Origin: Pseudomonadota bacterium
Lineage (GTDB): Bacteria > Pseudomonadota > Gammaproteobacteria > Burkholderiales > Ferrovaceae
Length of the DNA stretch: 36,087 bases
Direction of reading: 5' to 3'
Assembly (NCBI GenBank): GCA_028873535.1
Contig: JAGWIJ010000020.1
Location: 1 to 36,087, forward strand
Positions 24,301-30,649 of the stretch are shown piece by piece. Both the position numbers and the translations under genes were made by a program. Each line of letters begins with the position of its first letter. The stretch's first letter is position 1. Below the pieces are notes generated by a model. That model was not told the DNA's origin and ran no database searches. It was given only the letters and a program-made list of their open reading frames with translations.

Positions 24301-24341
24301 TGCCGAAGGTGCCAAACAGGTTGCAAATGCTGCCACACGAG
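24301..24341 (+). promoter_or_regulatory. Possible AraC-type operator (TGCC direct repeats)
   Basis: TGCC occurs in the same orientation at 24275, 24301, 24310 and 24331 in the 120-bp divergent region between ivd and the AraC-type gene. The copies at 24310 (TGCCAAACAGG) and 24331 (TGCCACACGAG) are 21 bp apart, two helical turns. That is the usual phasing of direct-repeat sites for AraC-family regulators. An 8-bp palindrome GCCTAGGC lies at 24283-24290. The words are short and GC-rich, so chance remains possible. Confidence 0.35.
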
Positions 24342-24355
24342 CCGAGCATCGACGT

Positions 24356-25405
24356 ATGAGCAAAAGCCCACCCCAGCGCGCTGAATCATTGCGCGGCAGC
24401 GCACAAACCCCGATGGCATGGGTGCACGCCATTCTGACAGGCTATCGCCGCCACGGTGCTGATCCCGCCAAGGCGTTGGCTGCTGCCGGAATCAGCGCAG
24501 CACAGCTGGCCGACCCTGCGGCACGCATCACCGCGGCCCAGATGGAAGCGCTGACGCTGGTGGCCATGCAGGAACTCGATGACGAGGCGCCGGGCTGGTT
24601 TTCGCGGCCGCTGCCCTGGGGCAGCTATGGCATGCTGTGCCGTGCCTCGATCACGGCGCCCGACCTGGGTGTGGCGCTGAAACGCTGGTGCCGCCACCAT
24701 CGCCTGCTGACCACGGATGTGCTGCTGGAACTGTCGATCGACGCCGACCAGGCACGCTTGCGCCTCGTCGAACAGCGCGACCTGGGAGCGCTGCGCGAGT
24801 TCTGTCTGCTGTCGCTGCTGCGTTACCTGCTGGGCTACGCCTGCTGGGCGGTCGACTCGCGCCTGCCGCTGCGCGGCGCCAGCTTTCCGGGGCCGGTGCC
24901 GGCTCACGCCGGGGTCTACGCGCTGCTGTTCGCGGGTCCGGTGGACTTCGGCGGCCAGCACGCCGAGATCCGCTTCGACGCGCGCTACCTGCGGCTGGCG
25001 CTGCGGCGTGACGAAACGGCACTGCGCGCCATGCTGCAACGCGCGCTGCCGCTGACGGTGCTGCAGTACCGGCGCGACCGCCTGCTGTTCGAGCGCGTGC
25101 GCCAGTTGCTGCGCAGCGCGACCGGCATGGGCGCCAGTGCCGAGCGGCTGGCGACCCTGCTCAGCGTGTCGCTGCGCACCTTCCACCGTCACCTGCGCGA
25201 GGAAGGCACCTCGCTGCAGGCGCTCAAGGACGAGGCCCGGCGCGACCGCGCCCAGACCCTGCTGGCGCGCGGCGACCGTCCGGTCAAGCAGGTCGCGGCA
25301 GCAGCCGGCTTCCGCAATGAAAAGGCCTTTGCGCGCGCCTTCAGGAGCTGGACCGGCGAGACACCGAGCGCCTTCCGCCGGCGCAGCCGCGTGCCTTCAG
25401 GGTGA
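24356..25405 (+). CDS. AraC-family transcriptional regulator (arabinose-binding-domain type)
   Basis: The product has 349 residues from the ATG at 24356. The N-terminal 230 residues resemble the ligand-binding region of OruR/ArgR-like AraC proteins (PF12625 type). The C-terminal 100 residues hold the double helix-turn-helix. [26 protein letters not shown] is the first, and [33 protein letters not shown] is the second with the AraC signature. It is divergent from ivd and the oxidoreductase, so it most likely controls that operon. An amino acid or its oxoacid is a reasonable inducer, by analogy with related regulators. Nothing in the sequence identifies the ligand. Confidence 0.9.
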   Translation: MSKSPPQRAESLRGSAQTPMAWVHAILTGYRRHGADPAKALAAAGISAAQLADPAARITAAQMEALTLVAMQELDDEAPGWFSRPLPWGSYGMLCRASITAPDLGVALKRWCRHHRLLTTDVLLELSIDADQARLRLVEQRDLGALREFCLLSLLRYLLGYACWAVDSRLPLRGASFPGPVPAHAGVYALLFAGPVDFGGQHAEIRFDARYLRLALRRDETALRAMLQRALPLTVLQYRRDRLLFERVRQLLRSATGMGASAERLATLLSVSLRTFHRHLREEGTSLQALKDEARRDRAQTLLARGDRPVKQVAAAAGFRNEKAFARAFRSWTGETPSAFRRRSRVPSG

Positions 25406-25424
25406 TGCACGCACGCCATGCCCC

Positions 25425-25453
25425 TTGATCTGTCTCATGTTTCATGCCAAGAT
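25425..25453 (+). promoter_or_regulatory. Possible sigma-70 promoter of rpmB-rpmG
   Basis: TTGATC (25425-25430) matches four of six -35 positions. CAAGAT (25448-25453), 17 bp further, matches three of six -10 positions. The pair lies 43 bp upstream of the rpmB start in the only gap before the ribosomal genes. It is plausible by position but the sequence is weak for a ribosomal promoter. Confidence 0.3.
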
Positions 25454-25495
25454 AGCGGGCTTATTGCGTCACAAATCAATTTCTGGAGCAAGCCC

Positions 25496-25732
25496 ATGGC
25501 TCGCGTCTGCAAAGTTACCGGGAAAAAGCCCATGGTGGGCAACAACATTTCCCATGCCAACAACAAGACCAAGCGCCGCTTCCTGCCGAACCTGCAGTAC
25601 CGCCGCTTCTGGCTGGAATCGCAGAACCGCTGGGTGCGCCTGCGCGTTTCCAACGCCGGCCTGCGTCTGATCGACAAGAAGGGCATTGAAGTGGTGCTGG
25701 CCGAACTCGGCGAGCGCGGCGTCAGCGCCTGA
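25496..25732 (+). CDS. rpmB: 50S ribosomal protein L28
   Basis: The product has 78 residues, the standard length. The ATG at 25496 has TGGAG 8 nt upstream. The sequence runs [12 protein letters not shown], then [37 protein letters not shown] and [13 protein letters not shown], all typical of L28. The wording [15 protein letters not shown] is closest to betaproteobacterial L28 as I know the family. It is a structural protein of the large subunit, cotranscribed with rpmG 16 bp downstream. It has no zinc-ribbon cysteine pairs. Confidence 0.98.
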   Translation: MARVCKVTGKKPMVGNNISHANNKTKRRFLPNLQYRRFWLESQNRWVRLRVSNAGLRLIDKKGIEVVLAELGERGVSA

Positions 25733-25748
25733 TCCAGGAGCCCATACC

Positions 25749-25904
25749 ATGCGTGACAAGATCAAGCTCGAATCGACGGCCGGCACCGGCCATTTCTACA
25801 CCACGTCGAAGAACAAGAAGACCATGCCCGAGAAGATGGAGATCAAGAAATTCGATCCCGTCGCGCGCAAGCATGTGATCTACAAGGAAACCAAGCTCAA
25901 GTAA
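25749..25904 (+). CDS. rpmG: 50S ribosomal protein L33
   Basis: The product has 51 residues, with AGGAG 8 nt before the ATG. It has the L33 sequence from [17 protein letters not shown] to [17 protein letters not shown]. It lacks the two CXXC pairs of zinc-binding L33, so it is the zinc-independent form. The [12 protein letters not shown] and ARKHV.YKETKLK wording is betaproteobacterial in style. It starts four residues later than many homologues (no MAKG). A strong terminator follows 24 bp after the stop. Confidence 0.98.
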   Translation: MRDKIKLESTAGTGHFYTTSKNKKTMPEKMEIKKFDPVARKHVIYKETKLK

Positions 25905-25928
25905 GGCGGGTTTCCGCGCTGCACCGCA

Positions 25929-25963
25929 AACGCCGTGTTCCAACAGGAACGCGGCGTTTTCAT
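25929..25963 (+). terminator. Intrinsic terminator of rpmB-rpmG
   Basis: AACGCCGTGTTCC and GGAACGCGGCGTT form a 13-bp stem with one G-T pair around an AACA loop (25929-25958). TTCATTT follows. The AA at the base of the stem and the TTTT on the other side are the usual A-stem-T arrangement. It is the clearest terminator in the window. Confidence 0.88.
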
Positions 25964-26017
25964 TTGCTGCGCCGGCCATCGGTGCACGCCTGCCGACCAC
26001 CTTGCGAGCCCGCCTGC

Positions 26018-26113
26018 ATGCGCCAGTGGTTGGCGGTTGCGGCAGTGATTGCGGCCTCGATCGGCACCACGCTGTCCACGCCGCAACGCGCACCACTCGC
26101 CGCCGCCGACTGA
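26018..26113 (+). CDS. Possible 31-residue hydrophobic peptide
   Basis: A short frame in the 283-bp gap between rpmG and the convergent SUMT-GNAT gene encodes MRQWLAVAAVIAASIGTTLS followed by 11 residues. It looks like a signal peptide or a single membrane helix with a short polar tail. The ribosome-binding site is weak (GCGAG about 9 nt upstream), and the rpmG terminator lies between it and the nearest known promoter. It may be a small membrane protein, the remnant of an exported protein, or chance. The rest of the gap holds the rpmG terminator and an 11-bp direct repeat (GCACCGGCGCG at 26173 and 26193). Confidence 0.25.
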   Translation: MRQWLAVAAVIAASIGTTLSTPQRAPLAAAD

Positions 26114-26187
26114 GTACCCGTCATGCCCGCCCTTCATCGCACCCGCGCGAAGCTTACGCGCTGAGGACCCCAGCACCGGCGCGATGC

Positions 26188-27432
26188 TCACGGCACCGGC
26201 GCGTCCAGGCGCTTTTCCATGAACAGGCTGAGCGGATCCGGCCGGTAGCTGCCGAAGGGCGCCCGTTCGACAAAGCCCAGCCGGGAATACAGGCCGATCG
26301 CTTCCGGCTGGTGGATGCCGGTCTCGAGCCGCGCGATGCGCAGACCGCGGTCGATCAGGTGGCGTTCGAGCATGGCCAGGATGGCCTTGGCGGCACCGCG
26401 GCCACGCGCCTCGGGTGGCACGAACATGCGCTTGATCTCGCCGTAGCGGCCGTCATCGTCCATGATCCGTACCGCACCGCAGCCGACCAGGCGCGCGCCA
26501 TCAAAGGCGCCGAGGAACAGCGTCTGGTCCTGCGCGAGCGCGGCAGGATCGATCAGGTGATTGCTTTCGGGCGGATAGAGCGCCTGCATGCAGGCGTCGG
26601 ATGCACGCAGCAGGGCCAGTGCCGCCGGATCCATGGGATCGCAGGGACGCACCTGGATCCCCGTCCGTGCATCGAGCGCCGCGAGACCGCCCCCCCCCAG
26701 GCCGGTCACGGTCTCGGCCAGCACTTCGCCGATCAGGATCACGGCCGGACCATCCAGGTGTTCCGTGGCGGCGGCGCCCAGTGCTGCCAGGGTGGTGCCC
26801 ATGGCCTGGGTGTGTCCGGCCAGCGTAGCATTGACCACCATGGTCACCGGGGTCGACGGGGCGCGACCGGCCGCGATCAGCGCGCTGGCAACCGCCGTGG
26901 CGTCCTCGCGTGCCATGTAGATGGCCAGCGTGTCGGCATGGCGCGCACACTCGATCCAGCCACGCCCGGCGGCCTCTTCGGCGCCGATGCGCGGCGTGAC
27001 CAGCGCCAGCGAACGCGAAAGTCCGCGCCGTGTCAGCGAGACGCCAAGATCGGCCGCCGCCCCCAGCGCGGCGGTCACGCCAGGCACCACCTCGTAGTCG
27101 AGGCCGGCCGCCGTGAGCGCATCGATCTCCTCCTGGGCGCGGCCGAACACCAGCGGATCACCGCCCTTGAGGCGTACCACGCAGGCGTGCCGACGCGCCG
27201 CCTCGACCAGGCTTGAATTGATGAACTGCTGGGTGCTGGAGTGACGCCCGCAGCGTTTGCCGACGGCCACCAGTTTGGCATTCACGGCCAGCGCCAGGGT
27301 GTCGGGATGCACCAGCGCATCGTGGAACACGATGTCGGCCTGCGCCAGCAATCGCGCAGCGCGCAGGGTCAGCAGATCCGCAGCACCGGGGCCGGCGCCG
27401 ACCAGGAACACCTTGCCGGACGCGGAAGTCAC
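26188..27432 (-). CDS. Uroporphyrinogen-III C-methyltransferase fused to a GNAT acetyltransferase
   Basis: The product has 414 residues from the GTG at 27432, 2 bp after the cysH stop, with GGAG 10 nt upstream. Residues 1-240 are a complete SUMT (CobA type): VGAGPGAADLLTL (11-23), VVRLKGGDPLVFGR (85-98), VVPGVTAALGAAA (115-127), LAIYMA and GPAVILIGEVLAE. This part methylates uroporphyrinogen III twice to precorrin-2 for sirohaem. Residues 258-410 are a GNAT domain with the acetyl-CoA loop ARGRGAAKAIL (342-352) and a C-terminal AIGLYSRLGFVER; its substrate is unknown. The 17-residue linker is Gly-rich and includes a run of nine G in the coding strand. The fusion is therefore either real or created by a one-base error, and both reading options are discussed in the findings. 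The CysG dehydrogenase/chelatase domain is absent. Confidence 0.85.
   Translation of the reverse strand: MTSASGKVFLVGAGPGAADLLTLRAARLLAQADIVFHDALVHPDTLALAVNAKLVAVGKRCGRHSSTQQFINSSLVEAARRHACVVRLKGGDPLVFGRAQEEIDALTAAGLDYEVVPGVTAALGAAADLGVSLTRRGLSRSLALVTPRIGAEEAAGRGWIECARHADTLAIYMAREDATAVASALIAAGRAPSTPVTMVVNATLAGHTQAMGTTLAALGAAATEHLDGPAVILIGEVLAETVTGLGGGGLAALDARTGIQVRPCDPMDPAALALLRASDACMQALYPPESNHLIDPAALAQDQTLFLGAFDGARLVGCGAVRIMDDDGRYGEIKRMFVPPEARGRGAAKAILAMLERHLIDRGLRIARLETGIHQPEAIGLYSRLGFVERAPFGSYRPDPLSLFMEKRLDAPVP
26690..26698. repeat. Nine-base C/G homopolymer in the SUMT-GNAT linker
   Basis: Nine consecutive C on the plus strand read as GGGGGGGGG in the gene. They encode part of the GLGGGG linker between the two domains. 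Such runs are prone to polymerase slippage and to sequencing error. Confidence 0.9.
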
Positions 27433-27434
27433 GC

Positions 27435-28184
27435 TCAGGCTTCTCCGGCGCCCGCCACGTGCAGGCCGCACTCCTTGGTTTCCGGGTGCTCCCACCACCA
27501 GCGCCCGGCACGCGCGTCCTCGCCCGGCTGCACGGCGCGCGTGCAGGGTGCGCAGCCGATGCTGAGGAAGCCCTGGTCGTGCAAGGCGTTGTACGGCACC
27601 TTGTGGGCGCGCAGATAGGCCCAGACTTCGGCCTCGCTCCAGTCCGCCAGCGGGCTCCACTTGGCGATGCCGTGGTCAGCATCCCAGGCTTCCGCAAGCA
27701 GTTCGGCGCGCGTGGGGGACTGTTCACGGCGCAGGCCGGTGATCCAGGCCTGACGCCCGGTCAGCGCACGCGACAGCGGCAGCACCTTGCGCACGCGGCA
27801 GCAGGCCTTGCGCGCGTCGACGCTCACATAGAAGCCGTTGATGCCCTGCGCGGTCACCAGTGATTCGACATCGCCGGCCGCAGGGAAGTACACGCGCACA
27901 TCCTGTCCGTAGCTTTCGCTGATGCGCGCCAGCACGCGCAGCGTCTGCTCGTGCAGGCGTCCGGTGTCGAGCGTAAAGATGCGGATCGGCAGGCGCTCGC
28001 GCAGGATCAGGTCGGTCAGCACCATGTCCTCGGCGCCCAGGCTGGATGCCATCACCAGACTGGCCTGGTCGTCGGCATGCCCATTGCCGTGGCGCGCCAC
28101 GGCATCGGCCAGGATGGCGCGCGTGGCCGCCACGCGCGCGTCGAGAACGGCCGCATCGACCGCTGCTGTTGTCGTTTCACTCAT
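27435..28184 (-). CDS. cysH: Assimilatory APS/PAPS reductase (4Fe-4S type)
   Basis: The product has 249 residues. It reduces adenylyl sulfate (or PAPS) to sulfite using thioredoxin in the cytosol. The nucleotide-binding SSLGAEDMVLTDL (47-59) and LDTGRLHEQT (72-81) are present. Cys128-Cys129 (KACCRVRK) and Cys211/Cys214 (GCAPC) form the 4Fe-4S site, which points to APS rather than PAPS as main substrate. Cys239 in KECGLH is the catalytic thiol. The start overlaps the DUF934 stop by 4 bp (ATGA), and the next gene follows after 2 bp. The ATP sulfurylase genes cysD and cysN, often next in such operons, are not in the window. Confidence 0.96.
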   Translation of the reverse strand: MSETTTAAVDAAVLDARVAATRAILADAVARHGNGHADDQASLVMASSLGAEDMVLTDLILRERLPIRIFTLDTGRLHEQTLRVLARISESYGQDVRVYFPAAGDVESLVTAQGINGFYVSVDARKACCRVRKVLPLSRALTGRQAWITGLRREQSPTRAELLAEAWDADHGIAKWSPLADWSEAEVWAYLRAHKVPYNALHDQGFLSIGCAPCTRAVQPGEDARAGRWWWEHPETKECGLHVAGAGEA

Positions 28185-28678
28185 GCCAGTCTCCGCCGGA
28201 AAAGGGGAAGCGGCTGGTCAACCGCACTCTGGTAGACCTCGCTGAAGCTGTCCAGGCTGGCACGCGCCGCTTCGGCATCTTCGCCCGCCCGCAGCAGGAA
28301 GGCATCGAAGCCGACCCGCGACAGGTAGAACAGCTGGTCGCGGAAGACATCGCCGACCGCGCGCAGCTCGCCGGTCCAGCCGAGGCGCTCGCGCAACAGC
28401 CTGGCGGTGGAAAAACCGCGACCGTCGGTGAAGGCCGGAAAGTCGACCGCGATCATCGCCAGACGCGGCAGGTCCTCGCGCAGCGCAGCGGGATCGTCGG
28501 CGGGCGCCAGGCGCACCGCCAGTCGTCCCTCGGCGCGTGCCAGCCATTCCGCGCGGCGCGACTGCCACTGCGGCAGGCTCAGCAGCAGGTCGCCAGCCGG
28601 GGCCGCCGCAGCGTCGTCCGCCAGCCCTTGCCAGCTGTCCTCGCAGAGCTCACGCCTGCGGATGAGTCGAGTTGCCAT
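28181..28678 (-). CDS. DUF934 protein of the sulfite reductase operon
   Basis: The product has 165 residues and belongs to DUF934, a family found almost always beside cysI and cysH in proteobacteria. Typical segments are LAMIAVDFPAFTDGRGFSTARLLRERLGW, ELRAVGDVFRDQLFYLSRVGFDAF and the C-terminal FSEVYQSAVDQPLPLFRRR. No cofactor motif is visible. The biochemical role is unsettled; help with electron supply to, or maturation of, sulfite reductase is the usual guess. The start overlaps the end of cysI by 29 bp and the stop overlaps the cysH start by 4 bp, so the three genes are translationally coupled. Confidence 0.92.
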   Translation of the reverse strand: MATRLIRRRELCEDSWQGLADDAAAAPAGDLLLSLPQWQSRRAEWLARAEGRLAVRLAPADDPAALREDLPRLAMIAVDFPAFTDGRGFSTARLLRERLGWTGELRAVGDVFRDQLFYLSRVGFDAFLLRAGEDAEAARASLDSFSEVYQSAVDQPLPLFRRRLA

Positions 28679-30323
28679 ACACGGTTTCCTTGAAGGGTTC
28701 GATGCCGACGCGCTGCACCACGTCGACGAAACGCTCGGCCTCGCTGTCGCGCAGGGCCAGGTAGCGCGTGATCATGCGCTCGACGGCATCCGGCACCTCG
28801 TCCTGCCGCAGCGATGGCCCGATCACGCGACCCAGCGCCGCCGGTGCGGCCTGCGAACCGCCGATGGTGACCTGGTAGAACTCCTCGCCATGCTTGTCGA
28901 CGCCCAGGATGCCGATGTGACCGACGTGATGGTGGCCGCAGGCATTCATGCAGCCGGAGATGTTGAGGTCGAGCTCGCCGATGTCGTACTGGTAGTCGAG
29001 ATCGTCGAAGCGCTCCTGCAGGGCCTGCGCCACCGGGATCGAGCGCGCATTGGCCAGCGAGCAGTAGTCGCCGCCCGGGCACGAGATGATGTTGGTGATC
29101 AGCCCGATGTTGGGATGCGCCAGACCAAGCGCCAGCGCGGCATCGTGGACGGTGCCGAGGTCGGCCAGCGGGACGTCCGGCAGGATCACGTTCTGTTCGT
29201 GGCTGATGCGCAGTTCGCCGAAGCCGTGGCGGTCGGCGAGGTCGGCCACCGCGTCCATGGCAGCATCGCTGAGATCGCCCGGGGCGGCCCCGGTGCTCTT
29301 GAGCGACAGCGTGACGCAGGCGTAGCCGCTCACCTTGTGGCCCGACACGTTGCGCTCCAGCCAGCGGCGGAAGCCGGCATCATGCGCGCGGCGCGACTCG
29401 ACGGCGGCATTGACCGCCGGACCCGGGTGATAGGAATGGCAGGCGATGCGTTCGCGGATGCGCGCAAGTTCCTCGGGCACCAGCGTCGACGGCCCGCCGC
29501 GCAGGTGCGCCCATTCGGCCTCGACATCGGCGCGGAAGGCCTGCGCGCTGCGCTCCTTGACCAGGATCTTGATGCGCGCCTTGTACTTGTTGTCGCGGCG
29601 TCCGAAGCGGTTGTAGACGCGCAGGATCGCCTCGAGGTAGCTCAGCAGATCGGCCTCGGCCAGATGCTCGCGGATCACCTGGCCGATCATCGGGGTGCGT
29701 CCGAGGCCGCCGCCGACGATGATGCGATAGCCGATCGCGCCGTCCGCGTCGCGCAGCAGGTCCACGCCGATGTCGTGGACGCGCGTCGCAGCACGGTCCG
29801 ACAGCGCCCCGTTGACGGCGATCTTGAACTTGCGCGGCAGGTGCGCGAACTCGGGATGGAAGGTCGACCACTGCCGGATCAGTTCGCAATAGGGCCGCGG
29901 GTCGATCACCTCGTCGTGCGCGACGCCCGCGAAATGATCGGTGGTGGTGTTGCGGATGCAGTTGCCGCTGGTCTGGATGGCGTGCATCTGCACGCTGGCC
30001 AGCTCGGCCAGGATCTGCGGCACATCCTCCAGCTTCGGCCAGTTGAACTGGATGTTCTGGCGCGTCGAGAAATGCCCGAAGCCGCGGTCATAGCGGCGCG
30101 CGATATGGGCCAGGGTGCGCAACTGGCGCGATGACAGCACGCCATAGGGAATGGCCACGCGCAGCATCGGCGCATGACGCTGGATGTAGAGGCCGTTCTG
30201 CAGGCGCAAGGGACGGAAGTCCTCTTCCGACAACTGGCCGGCCAGGTAGCGCGCGGTCTGGTCGCGGAACTGGGCGACGCGTTCGTCGACGATGCGCTGG
30301 TCAATGTCGTCGTAGAAGTACAT
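28650..30323 (-). CDS. cysI: Sulfite reductase haemoprotein (nitrite/sulfite reductase family)
   Basis: The product has 557 residues. It reduces sulfite to sulfide with six electrons, using sirohaem coupled to a 4Fe-4S cluster. The cluster cysteines are Cys415 and Cys421 (SCPGGDYCSLA) and Cys458 and Cys462 (SGCMNACGHHH), the classic C-X5-C and C-X3-C pairs. Substrate-binding Arg/Lys segments are present, including FSTRQNIQFNW and NCIRNTTTD. No flavoprotein subunit (cysJ) is adjacent, so the electron donor may be ferredoxin or an unlinked reductase. It is first in the operon with DUF934, cysH and SUMT-GNAT. The ATG has GGAG 10 nt upstream, inside a 14-bp palindrome. Confidence 0.95.
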   Translation of the reverse strand: MYFYDDIDQRIVDERVAQFRDQTARYLAGQLSEEDFRPLRLQNGLYIQRHAPMLRVAIPYGVLSSRQLRTLAHIARRYDRGFGHFSTRQNIQFNWPKLEDVPQILAELASVQMHAIQTSGNCIRNTTTDHFAGVAHDEVIDPRPYCELIRQWSTFHPEFAHLPRKFKIAVNGALSDRAATRVHDIGVDLLRDADGAIGYRIIVGGGLGRTPMIGQVIREHLAEADLLSYLEAILRVYNRFGRRDNKYKARIKILVKERSAQAFRADVEAEWAHLRGGPSTLVPEELARIRERIACHSYHPGPAVNAAVESRRAHDAGFRRWLERNVSGHKVSGYACVTLSLKSTGAAPGDLSDAAMDAVADLADRHGFGELRISHEQNVILPDVPLADLGTVHDAALALGLAHPNIGLITNIISCPGGDYCSLANARSIPVAQALQERFDDLDYQYDIGELDLNISGCMNACGHHHVGHIGILGVDKHGEEFYQVTIGGSQAAPAALGRVIGPSLRQDEVPDAVERMITRYLALRDSEAERFVDVVQRVGIEPFKETVYGNSTHPQA

Positions 30324-30330
30324 GAACTTG

Positions 30331-30344
30331 GGGACTCCAGTCCC
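30331..30344 (-). promoter_or_regulatory. Palindrome covering the cysI ribosome-binding site
   Basis: GGGACTCCAGTCCC (plus strand) is a perfect 6-bp inverted repeat around two bases. On the coding strand it reads GGGACTGGAGTCCC and contains the GGAG that serves the cysI ATG 10 nt away. It could be a protein-binding site or part of an RNA fold that limits translation. A 2-nt loop is too tight to close fully as a simple hairpin. Confidence 0.4.
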
Positions 30345-30354
30345 GCTCGCTGAT

Positions 30355-30404
30355 CCAAAGAACCTTAGATTCTAGCGCGAGGGAGACGCATTACCCAAAG
30401 AACC
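30355..30404 (-). promoter_or_regulatory. cysI promoter region with 40-bp-spaced direct repeats
   Basis: TAGAAT (minus strand, 30374-30369) matches five of six -10 positions. TTGGGT lies 18 bp upstream as a poor -35. The 10-bp word CCAAAGAACC (plus strand) occurs at 30355-30364 and 30395-30404, exactly 40 bp apart, flanking the -10. CTTAGAT also occurs twice (30364-30370, 30417-30423). The first long repeat would overlap the transcription start and the second the -35 region. This layout suits an operator; a CysB-type regulator is the obvious candidate for this operon, but the word is not one I can assign to CysB. Confidence 0.5.
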
Positions 30405-30606
30405 AGGGGCTATCAGCTTAGATCAAGCGTGCGGTTTGGTTGTGCCGCCTGTTCGCCGCGCCCAGAGCCGGGTCACGTGGGCTCATGCATGCCCCGGCAT
30501 GGTTTCGCACGGCTGCAGCGCAGGAAGCTGCTGAGTTGGGGCAAGGACGGGCAAGGGCGCGGAGCCGCCCCTGCAGGGACGCGGTCGCAGAGCCGGACCG
30601 CGCACG

Positions 30607-30647
30607 CAGCGGGCGGACGTCCGGTGGCCCGGATCGTCCGCCCGCTG
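30607..30647 (-). terminator. 12-bp hairpin after the desaturase gene
   Basis: CAGCGGGCGGAC (30607-30618) and GTCCGCCCGCTG (30636-30647) are perfectly complementary around a 17-nt loop. The hairpin begins 2 nt after the desaturase stop (minus strand). No T tract follows, so it may act with Rho, protect the mRNA 3' end or stop transcription only partly. Confidence 0.5.
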
Positions 30648-30649
30648 CC

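Larger units (their letters stand above)
30324..30649. other. 326-bp intergenic region before cysI
   Basis: The region separates the desaturase stop from the cysI start, both genes being on the minus strand. It holds the cysI leader palindrome, the promoter with direct repeats and, next to the desaturase, a long GC hairpin. The middle part (about 30425-30605) shows no gene, tRNA fold or repeat that I can support. Confidence 0.6.

Noticed and set aside
24236-24349. Upstream ATG extension of isovaleryl-CoA dehydrogenase
   Set aside because: It would leave 6 bp to the divergent AraC-type gene and adds 38 residues that the family lacks; GTG at 24235 matches the family start.
26173-26203. Direct repeat GCACCGGCGCG with 20-bp period as an attachment site
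   Set aside because: It is short, GC-rich and partly inside the SUMT-GNAT end; there is no integrase or other sign of an inserted element.
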